Assembly (NCBI RefSeq): GCF_028292945.1
Contig: NZ_JAQGLJ010000045.1
Location: 1 to 64,000, forward strand
Reading direction: 5' to 3'
Source of the DNA: Sphingomonas bacterium
Lineage (GTDB): Bacteria; Pseudomonadota; Alphaproteobacteria; Sphingomonadales; Sphingomonadaceae
DNA: 64,000 nt
In this document: positions 49,306-58,029 of the stretch, piece by piece
Layout: each line of letters starts with the position of its first letter
Position numbering within the stretch: the stretch's first letter is position 1
The notes under the pieces: model-generated
Seen by the model: the letters and a program-made list of their open reading frames with translations, nothing else
What the model was told of the DNA's origin: nothing
Databases searched by the model: none
Program-made: the position numbers and the translations under genes

Positions 49306-50604
49306 ATGAAGTCTGTCTCGAAGCTCGCGCTCGCCGCGCTGCTCGCCACCGGAATGACCGGTGCCGCACTGACCGCGCCAGCGTTCGCGCAGAAGAAGAA
49401 GGATGCGGCGAAGGGGCCGATGCTCAGCGCCAAGGTCGCGCCTGCCGCCAATGCGGCGCAGGTCGCGCTCAGCGTTACGCCGGCAAACCCGGCTGCCGCC
49501 GAACCGTTGGTTGCCGCCTTCGAAGCTGTCGCCACGTCGGATTTCGAGCGCTACATCGCCTCCAGGTTTCGCTACAGTGTCGAGGACCAGAAGATAAAGG
49601 CGGCGCAGGCTGCCAACCCGCGCGCCGCTCAGGATCAAAGCGGCCTCGCCCGCGCGCTTGACGCGCTGATCGCCAACCCGGCGACACCGGCCGAGGACCG
49701 CCCGAAGTTCATGGTTGCCCGTGGCGAGATGGCCTATGCCTCCAAACAATATGCGTCCGCGCTCGATCTGTTCACCAGGGCACAGGCGGCAGGCTATAGC
49801 AGCGACAATCTGATGCTCAGCATCGTCAAGGCCAAGGTCGACAGCGGCGACGTCTCCGGCGGCGTCGCGGAACTGGAGCGGGTCATCGCCGCCGCGACCG
49901 CGCGGGGAGAAAAGCCGCCCGTCGACTATTACCGCTTTGCGATCAGCCAGTCGAACAAGAAGAAGCTTGGTCCGCAAACCGTGGCGTGGATGAACCGTTA
50001 TCTCGCTGCCTATCCGAGCGGCAAGACCTGGTACGAGGTGCTGGCGACCTACGGCTTCCAGCAGGGTTCGACCGCGACGCTGACCAATCCGCAGAAGATC
50101 GACCTGTTCCGCCTGATGCGCGCGTCGGGCGGGCTTCCCGATCAGTATTTCTACATCGAATATGCGCAAAAGGCGCAGGATGCCGGGTTGCCGCTGGAGA
50201 CGCAGGCGGTGCTGAAGGAAGGTCTGGCCAATGGCAAGATCCCGGCCGGCAATACCGAGGCGCGGGCCCTGATGGCCGAGGCCGCCGGCAAGATCAGGCT
50301 TGAAAGCTCGCTGGCGTCGCTGGAGGCGAAGGCGAACGCGTCTGCCAACGGACTGCTCGCTGGACAGACGGCCGATGCCAACCTGAGCACCGGCAATTAC
50401 GCAAAGGCGGCGTCGCTGTATCGCACCGCGCTGCAAAAGGGCGGCGTGGATGTCGATACGATCAACACGCGCCTGGGCATCGCGCTGGCGCGATCGGGCG
50501 ACAAGGCGGGGGCGCAAGCCGCGTTCGCAGCGGTCAAGGCCGGGCCGCGCGGCGAGATCGCAGCGTTCTGGACGACTTGGCTGAACAGCACACCGGCGGC
50601 CTGA
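49306..50604 (+). CDS. Exported TPR-like protein of unknown function
   Basis: Signal peptide MKSVSKLALAALLATGMTGAALTAPAFAQ; helical repeats such as KFMVARGEMAYASKQYASALDLFTRAQAAGYSSDNLML. Confidence 0.8.
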   Translation: MKSVSKLALAALLATGMTGAALTAPAFAQKKKDAAKGPMLSAKVAPAANAAQVALSVTPANPAAAEPLVAAFEAVATSDFERYIASRFRYSVEDQKIKAAQAANPRAAQDQSGLARALDALIANPATPAEDRPKFMVARGEMAYASKQYASALDLFTRAQAAGYSSDNLMLSIVKAKVDSGDVSGGVAELERVIAAATARGEKPPVDYYRFAISQSNKKKLGPQTVAWMNRYLAAYPSGKTWYEVLATYGFQQGSTATLTNPQKIDLFRLMRASGGLPDQYFYIEYAQKAQDAGLPLETQAVLKEGLANGKIPAGNTEARALMAEAAGKIRLESSLASLEAKANASANGLLAGQTADANLSTGNYAKAASLYRTALQKGGVDVDTINTRLGIALARSGDKAGAQAAFAAVKAGPRGEIAAFWTTWLNSTPAA

Positions 50605-50637
50605 ACCGCGGCGGGTCGTGGTGGCGCCACGGCCCGC

Positions 50638-51105
50638 TCATTCCACGGATATGGGAATGCCCGACAGCTGCTTGGCGGTGCGGATAGTCAACGACGTCTT
50701 GACGCCGGCGACGTTGGGTGCCGACGTAAGCTGGGTGGTCAGCAGCGTCTGGAACGAACTCAGGTCGGCTGCGACGATCTTCAGGATGAAGTCGATCTCG
50801 CCGTTGAGCATGTGACACTCGCGCACCTCCGCGATCGCCGCGACATGACGTTCGAACGCGGCAAGATCTGCTTCGGCCTGACTGCGCAGCGACACCATCG
50901 CGAACACCGTGATCGGGAAGCCCATCGCTGCAGCGTCGAGGTGAGCGTGATAACCATGGATCGCGCCCGCTTCCTCCAGCGCCCGGACCCGTCGCAGGCA
51001 GGGTGGAGCGGTCAGGCCCACCTGCTCGGCCAGATCGACATTGGTCATGCGCCCGTGATCCTGCAGCAGCGCGAGGATGTGCCGGTCGATGCGATCAAAG
51101 GTCAT
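50638..51105 (-). CDS. Lrp/AsnC-family transcriptional regulator
   Basis: MTFDRIDRHILALLQDHGRMTNVDLAEQVGLTAPPCLRRVRALEEAGAIHGYHAHLDAAAMGFPITVFAMVSL. Confidence 0.95.
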   Translation of the reverse strand: MTFDRIDRHILALLQDHGRMTNVDLAEQVGLTAPPCLRRVRALEEAGAIHGYHAHLDAAAMGFPITVFAMVSLRSQAEADLAAFERHVAAIAEVRECHMLNGEIDFILKIVAADLSSFQTLLTTQLTSAPNVAGVKTSLTIRTAKQLSGIPISVE

Positions 51106-51291
51106 GCGCCGGCTTGCTCCTCACGACGACGACTCCGTCGGCGACGACGCCCGAGTCTGAAATAAAATTGCGCCGCGTGCAATCGTCCCACATTGCGACG
51201 TGACCGGAAATGGCCCGTTCACGCGGCCGTGCGGGGTTGTTAAGGTTCGCTCAGCCGGCGCCGGTTGGGCGAGCGGTGGAGATCTGTTCCA

Positions 51292-53001
51292 GTGCGCTTC
51301 GATGACAGCCTTGCTACCGTGCTCGCTGCGGATGCCGCTCCCGGAATGGGCGCGCAGGTGGCGTGGCGGCAGCTGGTCGACCTGATCGGCCGGGGGCGCG
51401 TAACGGACGTCGCGGGTGGGCTGGATCGGTTGCGCGCGTTGCGTCAGGAGGTGCCAACCTCGGTGCGGGCGGCGAGCGCGCGGGCGATCGTCTGGGGGAT
51501 GCCGCCGGTCGAGCTGGTGGCGCTGTTTGCCGAGGACGAGACGGCGGTCGCCGCCCCGGTGCTGCGCGCTGCGACGCTGACGAGTGATGACTGGCTGGCG
51601 TTGCTCCCCACGCTAACCCCGGCAGCGCGCGCCGTCCTGCGCCATCGCCGCGATCTGCCGTCGGATGTCGTGAGGGGTCTGGAGTCCTTCGGGGCGACGG
51701 ATTTCGTAATTGCCGATGGCAGCCTGTCGGCACCGGTGGCAGCGATCGTTGCCGACGTGCCGGACGCGCCCGAGGCTGAGCCGGTGGCCACGATTCCGGC
51801 CGAAACACCGTTCGTGCCCGTGGGTGACGTAGCGCGCGGGTTGCCGGTGGTCGCCGAGGCGATGCGTCAGGCTGCCGAGCCACCGCGCTCGGAGATCGCC
51901 GACCTCGTCGCGCGGATCGAGGCTTTTCGCCGCGACAAGCCGGTCGCACTGCCGCCGGTCCCGAACATCTCCATGGTCCCGGCCGACCCCTCGTCGCCAT
52001 GCGATCGTTTCCGCTTCGAAACGGATGCGCTGGGCGTGATCCGTTGGGTGGAAGGTGTCGCGCGCGCGCCGTTGATCGGCGTGACGCTAGCGCATGCTGC
52101 GATTCAGGGCGTTGCGCAGGTCGACGCGGCCGCGGGCGGCGCGTTGCGGGCGCGCTCCGCGTTCCGCGATGTGCGGCTGGAGCTTGGGGGGAGCTTGCCG
52201 ATAGCCGGGTCATGGCGGCTGTCGGGTGTACCCGATTTCGATCGCGCGACCGGACGGTTCGTCGGCATTGCCGGCGCTGCGCGCCGCGTGGAGAAGGTGG
52301 TGCCGCCGGTGTCGGCATCGGACTCGCTGCGGCAACTCGTTCACGAGCTGCGCACGCCGGCAAATGCGATCGCCGGCTTTTCCGAACTGATCGGGACGGC
52401 GCTGCTCGGGCCGGTTCCGCCCGTCTATCGGGATCGCGCGCTGTTGATCCAGCGCGAGGCGGCCGGACTGATCGCCGCGATCGACGATCTCGATACCGCC
52501 GCCCGGCTGGAGGGTGACGCGATGGAGCTGCGCTCCGGGACGGTGGACCTGGGCGCGCTGCTCGCCCGCCTGATCGGGGAACTGCGCCCTGCAGCCGGTG
52601 AGCGCGGCCCGTCGCTGGTGCTCGACGCCGAACCCGGCGCGCTGATCCGGGCCGACGATCGCGCGGTCGAACGCCTCCTGGAACGACTGCTCACCACCTT
52701 GGTAGCTGTCGCCGCGCCGGGCGAGCGACTGCGCGCGCAACTGGCGGTCAAGACGCGGCTGGTGCGGCTGCACCTTACTCGGCCGCGCGCGCTGCCGGCG
52801 GCCACCGATGATGCCCTGCTGGCGATGGACGACGAGGCGGAGCGCGAGGGGGGGCCGCTGCTGGGCGTCGGCTTCACGTTGCGGCTGGTACGTAATCTGG
52901 CGGCTTCGCTCGGCGGATCGCTTACGGTCACCTCCGACCGGCTGACCCTGCGCCTGCCCGCCGCGCAGCTCGACGGGCTAGATCGCGCAGCGGTTCAGTG
53001 A
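51292..53001 (+). CDS. Histidine-kinase-like protein with H-box and degenerate ATPase domain
   Basis: H-box QLVHELRTPANAIAGFSELIG; terminal GVGFTLRLVRNLAASLGGSL; N-terminal half resembles DUF2336-type helical repeats. GTG start at 51292 or ATG at 51265. Confidence 0.8.
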   Translation: MRFDDSLATVLAADAAPGMGAQVAWRQLVDLIGRGRVTDVAGGLDRLRALRQEVPTSVRAASARAIVWGMPPVELVALFAEDETAVAAPVLRAATLTSDDWLALLPTLTPAARAVLRHRRDLPSDVVRGLESFGATDFVIADGSLSAPVAAIVADVPDAPEAEPVATIPAETPFVPVGDVARGLPVVAEAMRQAAEPPRSEIADLVARIEAFRRDKPVALPPVPNISMVPADPSSPCDRFRFETDALGVIRWVEGVARAPLIGVTLAHAAIQGVAQVDAAAGGALRARSAFRDVRLELGGSLPIAGSWRLSGVPDFDRATGRFVGIAGAARRVEKVVPPVSASDSLRQLVHELRTPANAIAGFSELIGTALLGPVPPVYRDRALLIQREAAGLIAAIDDLDTAARLEGDAMELRSGTVDLGALLARLIGELRPAAGERGPSLVLDAEPGALIRADDRAVERLLERLLTTLVAVAAPGERLRAQLAVKTRLVRLHLTRPRALPAATDDALLAMDDEAEREGGPLLGVGFTLRLVRNLAASLGGSLTVTSDRLTLRLPAAQLDGLDRAAVQ

Positions 53002-53054
53002 CCGGCACGGCGCGCCACGCCGAACCGATCATGCGGTCCACCTGACCTGTAGAA

Positions 53055-53134
<80 letters not shown>

Positions 53135-53206
53135 AGCTGGTGTTCGTGCGCTTAGCGAAGCCGGACGAAAGAGGCAACGAGGGTGTCGTTGCTCGGATGC
53201 AGCGCG

Positions 53207-53282
53207 TGGTGGGCCCGGCAGGATTCGAACCCGCGACCTAGCCGTTATGAGCGGCCAGCTCTAACCGCTGAGCTACAGGCCC
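53207..53282 (-). tRNA. tRNA with CAT anticodon, probably tRNA-Ile2 (elongator Met not excluded)
   Basis: GGGCCTGTAGCTCAGCGGTTAGAGCTGGCCGCTCATAACGGCTAGGTCGCGGGTTCGAATCCTGCCGGGCCCACCA. Confidence 0.9.
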
Positions 53283-53312
53283 ACGCGTGAATGCGGCTAC
53301 CCCAACCGCGCG

Positions 53313-53351
53313 CAAAGAAAAAGGGCGCTCCCGGGTTGCGGGAACGCCCTT
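53313..53351 (-). terminator. Rho-independent terminator after the lipoprotein pair
   Basis: Minus strand AAGGGCG-t-TCCCG-caacc-CGGGA-g-CGCCCTT followed by TTTCTTT. Confidence 0.8.
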
Positions 53352-53453
53352 ATCTTCGCTGGCCCGCCGCGGCAAAGCCGCGTCGTCGAACGGGCTCGGC
53401 TTACCGGGCCAGGCCGTGTCGCACGCAGCTTCGCTGCGCGTCCGTCCGTCGGC

Positions 53454-53723
53454 TTATTGCAGGTTCGCCTTGGCGGCCTCGGCGGCGTCCTCGACGTTGT
53501 CCTTGGCTTCCTCGAGGTTGTCGGCTGCACCTTCGAGCGCGGCTGCTTCGGCCGAATTCGCGGTGTTCTCGGCCAGGTCTTCAAGGTTGTCGGCGGCGTT
53601 CTCGAGGCCCGCTTCCATCATAGCGGCGTTGTTGTCGATAGCCGCTTCCTGCGGCGACGGCTTGCTGCAAGCCGCGAGCGACAAAAGGCCGGCGGCAGCG
53701 ACGGCGAGTACGATGTTCTTCAT
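53454..53723 (-). CDS. Small Ala/Glu/Asn-rich lipoprotein
   Basis: MKNIVLAVAAAGLLSLAACSKPSPQEAAIDNN..; lipobox LAAC; repetitive ENAADNLEDLAENTANSAEAAALEGAADNLEEAKDNVEDAAEAAKANLQ. Confidence 0.8.
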   Translation of the reverse strand: MKNIVLAVAAAGLLSLAACSKPSPQEAAIDNNAAMMEAGLENAADNLEDLAENTANSAEAAALEGAADNLEEAKDNVEDAAEAAKANLQ

Positions 53724-53760
53724 GTGATTTACTCCGAAACAGTTGATTTGCTCGACTCGA

Positions 53761-54030
53761 TCAGTTCGAATCCGTGGTGTCGTCCGCATGATCTTCGGCG
53801 TTGTCGGTGGCGGCCTGCTGCGCCTCGGCCTTGTTCTCGAGCACCGCCTCGGCCGTGTCGTTGCCGGCGTCATCGGCGGCTTCTGCGGCCGCTTCCGTGT
53901 TGTCGGTCACCGCCTGCATGTTGTCGGCCATCGCCTCGCGGTTCTGTTCGACAGCCTCATCAGCCTTCGAGTTGCACGCTGCCAGCGACATCAGACCCGC
54001 GCCCAGCGCGACCAGTACGATCTTCTTCAT
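53761..54030 (-). CDS. Small Ala/Asp-rich lipoprotein (paralog-like)
   Basis: MKKIVLVALGAGLMSLAACNSKADEAVEQNREAMADNMQAVTDNTEAAAEAADDAGNDTAEAVLENKAEAQQAATDNAEDHADDTTDSN. Confidence 0.8.
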   Translation of the reverse strand: MKKIVLVALGAGLMSLAACNSKADEAVEQNREAMADNMQAVTDNTEAAAEAADDAGNDTAEAVLENKAEAQQAATDNAEDHADDTTDSN

Positions 54031-54144
54031 GAGGGTTTCCTCGAACAGAACCAATCGCGCCGGCCCCGCGCCGTTGCGACGTGTTTCCAATATCCTACCG
54101 GCCGAGTAGGTCAATAAAAAAATGTGGCCAAAAAGTGGCGGCGA

Positions 54145-55560
54145 TTAAGGCAGCACTGTGCCGGGCCGCAACTCCTCGGGCGCGAATGCCACCACGGCGA
54201 GCATCGCCGTCCATGCGGCCACGTTCTGGCGCAGCTGCTCTGGATCGACGCGATCGAGCGTATCGTCAGGAGTGTGGTGAATGTCGAAGTAACGAAGGCC
54301 CGACTGGTTGAGGTCGACCGCGCCCACACCCTGTGCGAACAGCGGGCCGACATCCGCGCCATCGTGGGCCTTGCCCGGACCACGGCTGATCCCCAGTGGC
54401 GACAGCGCCACGCCCAGACGGTCCGCCGCCGCCGCACCGCTCGGCGCGAAATTGGTCTCGACCCGCCAGATGCGATCAGCACCGAAATCGGATTCCGCGG
54501 CCACCGCGTGCCGCTCGCCGGCATGCGCGGATCCGTAGGCGCGGCCGCCGAACACGCCGACCTCCTCGGCCCCGAACCAGACCACCCGGATCGTGCGGCG
54601 CGGTCGTCGGCCGGAGTCCATGATCCGCTTCGCCGCCGCCGTCACGATCGCGACGCCCGTGGCATCGTCGACCGCGCCCGTACCGAGATCCCACGAATCG
54701 AGATGACCGCCGACCAGGACGATGCCAGCGCCCGGATCGGTGCCGGGCACCTCCGCGATGACGTTGCCGGAAGTGCCTTGCCCCAGCTGGCGCGGCGTCA
54801 GCACCAACCGCATCGTGATCGGCCGCCCTCGCGCCGCGATCCGCTCCAGCTGGTCGGCGTCGGGATTCGACAGAGCGGCGGCGGGTATGGCCGCCACGTC
54901 GGCGGGGAAGTTGGTGCCGCCGGTATGGGGTAGCCGCTGGTTGTCCGTGCCGATCGACCGCACGACGATGCCGACCGCGCCCTTGCGCGCCGCGAGCGCC
55001 GGACCGACGCGCCGCGCCGCACCGGACGCGCCATAGCTGGAGCCATCCTGCGTCGGGGCCATTGCGTGGCCGACATAGGCGATCTTACCGCGCAACGAAC
55101 CATCGGGCGCGGCAAGCAGGTCGTTATAGTCGCGGAAGATCACCACCGGCGCGGTGATCCCCGCCGCCGGCGTCGCGCCCGAATTGCCGAGCGCGGTCAG
55201 CGCCAGCTTCTGCGGAAAGGGAGACACGATCTCCGCGCGCTCTTCGCCGCGCACCCAGACGGGGAGGGGGAAGGTCTCGATCCGCACGTTGCGGAAGCCC
55301 AGCGCCTTGAGCTTCGCGACCGCCCAGGTCCGCGCCCGCGCCTCGGCTTGCGTGCCAGCGAGACGCTGGCCAATCTCCGTCGTCAGGCCTTCGGTGATGT
55401 CATAGGCCAGATCGTCCTTCAGCGCCGCGTCGCGCAGGCGGGTGACAAATGGGTCGACGGCAACCGCGCGTGCCGCGGACGCTGCTGCGGGCTGGACGGG
55501 TGTCTGCGCGGCAGCGGGGGCGGCGGCGACGGCAATGGCGAGCAGGGCGATTCTCTTCAT
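54145..55560 (-). CDS. M28-family zinc peptidase
   Basis: Signal peptide; VLVGGHLDSWDLGTGAVDDATGVAIVTAAAKRI and VVWFGAEEVGVFGGRAYGSAH metal-binding motifs. Confidence 0.92.
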   Translation of the reverse strand: MKRIALLAIAVAAAPAAAQTPVQPAAASAARAVAVDPFVTRLRDAALKDDLAYDITEGLTTEIGQRLAGTQAEARARTWAVAKLKALGFRNVRIETFPLPVWVRGEERAEIVSPFPQKLALTALGNSGATPAAGITAPVVIFRDYNDLLAAPDGSLRGKIAYVGHAMAPTQDGSSYGASGAARRVGPALAARKGAVGIVVRSIGTDNQRLPHTGGTNFPADVAAIPAAALSNPDADQLERIAARGRPITMRLVLTPRQLGQGTSGNVIAEVPGTDPGAGIVLVGGHLDSWDLGTGAVDDATGVAIVTAAAKRIMDSGRRPRRTIRVVWFGAEEVGVFGGRAYGSAHAGERHAVAAESDFGADRIWRVETNFAPSGAAAADRLGVALSPLGISRGPGKAHDGADVGPLFAQGVGAVDLNQSGLRYFDIHHTPDDTLDRVDPEQLRQNVAAWTAMLAVVAFAPEELRPGTVLP

Positions 55561-55665
55561 GCCGCCGACGGTTACGGGTCCGCTGCCGGTTTGCCAATTC
55601 GCGCCCTCGCGCCTACATGCGGATGCGACTTCCCACCGCCACCATTCGGAGCGCGAGCGACCATC

Positions 55666-57345
55666 ATGGCCGTCCAATACACCTATGTCATGAAGGGGCT
55701 GACCAAGACCTTTCCCGGCGCCAACAAGCCCGTGCTCAACAACATCCACCTGCAGTTCATTCCGGGCGCGAAGATCGCGATCATCGGGCCGAACGGGTCG
55801 GGCAAGTCGACGCTGATGAAGATCATGGGCGGCATCGACACCGAGTTCACCGGCGAGGCGTGGGCCGCCGAGGGGCTCAAGGTCGGCTATCTGCCGCAGG
55901 AACCGCAGCTCGATAATTCCAAGACGGTGATCGAGAATGTCCGGCTGGGCGCGGGGCCGGTCGTCGGCATGGTCGAGCGGTTCAACGCGATCTCCGCGGA
56001 GATGGGCGATCCCAAGGACGACACCGACTTCGACGCGCTGATGGAAGAGATGGGCGTTCTTCAGGAGAAGATCGACGCCGCCGACGGCTGGTCGCTCGAC
56101 AGCCAGCTGGAGCAGGCGATGGAGGCGATGCGCTGCCCGCCGTCGGACTCCGCCGTCACCAATCTGTCCGGCGGCGAGAAGCGCCGCGTCGCGCTGGTCC
56201 AGCTGCTGCTCGAAAAGCCCGACATCCTGCTGCTCGACGAGCCGACCAACCATCTCGACGCCGAAAGCGTCGGCTGGCTGGAGAACTTCCTGAAGGAGTA
56301 TCAGGGCAACGTCATCCTCGTCACCCACGACCGCTACTTCCTCGACAACGTCGTCAACTGGGTGCTCGAGCTCGATCGCGGGCGCTACTACACCTACGAA
56401 GCCAATTACTCCGGCTACCTGGAAAAGAAGGCGAAGCGGCTGGAGCAGGAGGAGCGCGAGGAGCAGGGCAAGCAGCGCGCGATCGCCGACGAGCTCGCCT
56501 GGATGCGCCAGACCCCCAAGGCGCGCCAGACCAAGTCCAAGGCCCGCATCCGCGCGTTCGACGAGCTGATGGAAAAGCAGGAGAACCGCGTCGCGGGCAA
56601 GGCCGCGATCCTGATCCAGCTGCCCGAGCGCCTCGGTGGCAAGGTGATCGAGGCCAAGGGGCTGACCAAGGCCTATGGCGACAAGCTGCTGTTCGACAAT
56701 CTGGACTTCACGCTGCCGCCGGGCGGCATCGTGGGCGTGATCGGGCCGAACGGCGCAGGCAAGTCGACGCTGTTCAAGCTCATCACCGGGCAGGAGACGC
56801 CGGACTCGGGCACGATCGAGGTCGGCACGACGGTGAAGCTCGGTTTCGTCGACCAGAGCCGCGACGATCTCGACCCGACCAAGAACGTCTGGGAAGAGAT
56901 CAGCGACAAGCTGGAGGTGTTCCGCTTCGGCAAGCAGGAACTCGGTACGCGCGCCTATGTCGCCGCGTTCAACTTCCGCGGTCCCGACCCGCAGCAGAAG
57001 GTCGGCCAGCTATCGGGCGGCGAGCGCAACCGCGTTCACATGGCCAAGATGCTCAAGGAAGGCGGCAACGTCCTGCTGCTCGACGAGCCGACCAACGATC
57101 TCGACGTCGAGACGCTTCGCGCGCTGGAAGAGGCGCTGGAGTCGTTCGCCGGCTGCGCGGTGGTGATCAGCCACGACCGCTTCTTCCTAGATCGCCTGTG
57201 CACGCACATCCTGGCGTTCGAGGGTGATAGCCATGTCGAATGGTTCGAGGGGAACTTCGAGTCGTACGAAGAGGATAAGCGGCGCCGGCTGGGCGACGCG
57301 GCCGACCGGCCGACCCGGCTGGCGTACAAGAAGCTGACACGCTGA
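55666..57345 (+). CDS. ettA: Energy-dependent translational throttle protein EttA (ABC-F)
   Basis: YVMKGLTKTFPGANKPVLNNIHLQFIPGAKIAIIGPNGSGKSTLMKIMGG; tandem ABC domains with NLSGGEKRRVALVQLLL and QLSGGERNRVHMAKML. Confidence 0.96.
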   Translation: MAVQYTYVMKGLTKTFPGANKPVLNNIHLQFIPGAKIAIIGPNGSGKSTLMKIMGGIDTEFTGEAWAAEGLKVGYLPQEPQLDNSKTVIENVRLGAGPVVGMVERFNAISAEMGDPKDDTDFDALMEEMGVLQEKIDAADGWSLDSQLEQAMEAMRCPPSDSAVTNLSGGEKRRVALVQLLLEKPDILLLDEPTNHLDAESVGWLENFLKEYQGNVILVTHDRYFLDNVVNWVLELDRGRYYTYEANYSGYLEKKAKRLEQEEREEQGKQRAIADELAWMRQTPKARQTKSKARIRAFDELMEKQENRVAGKAAILIQLPERLGGKVIEAKGLTKAYGDKLLFDNLDFTLPPGGIVGVIGPNGAGKSTLFKLITGQETPDSGTIEVGTTVKLGFVDQSRDDLDPTKNVWEEISDKLEVFRFGKQELGTRAYVAAFNFRGPDPQQKVGQLSGGERNRVHMAKMLKEGGNVLLLDEPTNDLDVETLRALEEALESFAGCAVVISHDRFFLDRLCTHILAFEGDSHVEWFEGNFESYEEDKRRRLGDAADRPTRLAYKKLTR

Positions 57346-57361
57346 TCTGCGTCAATCGGCT

Positions 57362-57386
57362 GGAACACGGTCGATCTCCTCTCGTT
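57362..57386 (+). promoter_or_regulatory. EcfG-type general stress response promoter
   Basis: GGAAC-N16-CGTT, exact consensus, upstream of the 58-aa ORF. Confidence 0.65.
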
Positions 57387-57410
57387 TTTCACGAAAGAGA
57401 GGAGATCGGC
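57370..57410 (+). promoter_or_regulatory. Hairpin sequestering the Shine-Dalgarno in read-through RNA
   Basis: GTCGATCTCCTCTC-gtttttcacgaaa-GAGAGGAGATCGGC: about 14 paired positions including one G-T wobble; ATG at 57412. Confidence 0.65.
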
Positions 57411-57411
57411 G

Positions 57412-57588
57412 ATGGCTCAGAAGGGCGCAGGCGGCAATCCGGGCGCGGTGACCAAGAAGGGCGGCGATCCCGGATCGGGCGCGAAGAGCAAGACGACCGG
57501 TGGCAAGGGCGGCGGCGGCCGTTCCGGCGGCTCGAAGAGCGGCGGTGGCGGCAACAGCGGCGGCGGATCGACCGGCGGATCGAAGTAG
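57412..57588 (+). CDS. Small Gly/Lys/Ser-rich protein (58 aa), not in supplied ORF track
   Basis: MAQKGAGGNPGAVTKKGGDPGSGAKSKTTGGKGGGGRSGGSKSGGGGNSGGGSTGGSK*, SD GAGAGGAGA. Confidence 0.7.
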   Translation: MAQKGAGGNPGAVTKKGGDPGSGAKSKTTGGKGGGGRSGGSKSGGGGNSGGGSTGGSK

Positions 57589-57592
57589 GCGG

Positions 57593-57995
57593 TCAGAGTC
57601 CGTCAGTGGCGATCGTCAGACCGGGGATCGTCGCCGACGTGATCGGCTGGCCGAACTCTATCCTACCCCTGTCGGCGTATAGCTCGCCGGCCGGCGACCA
57701 CATATGGTGGAGGGCGCGCGCGTTGAAGTATCCGACAGGTCGACCGAAGGAGCGATCCAGGTCTTGAGCGTGCTACCGAGCGCTGCCAGCGCCCCGTAAA
57801 GGCGCCCATGCAGTTCGGCCTGAACACCGGCGTGACGACTGGGGATCGCGTTCACCCCCCAGATCTCCCCGTCCAGCAACTCGGTCCTGACGTGACCGTC
57901 AAGGAGCCGTTCGCCTCCAGCAGCAGGAAGTCGTCCCGGCTGAGCTTTCAGACATGCTGCCCGGCCTCGGCAGTCATTGGCTGATGTGCCGTCAT
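57593..57995 (-). pseudogene. Decayed Uma2-family (PD-(D/E)XK-like) gene
   Basis: Pieces in different frames: MTAHQPMTAEAGQHV*KLSRDDFLLLEANGSL, then LLDGEIWGVNAIPSRHAGVQAELHGRLYGALAALGSTLKTWIAPSVDLSDTS, then ELYADRGRIEFGQPITSATIPGLTIATDGL*. Confidence 0.65.
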
Positions 57996-58029
57996 GCTGA
58001 CGATATCCTGCCGGCGAGCGCTTGATAGT

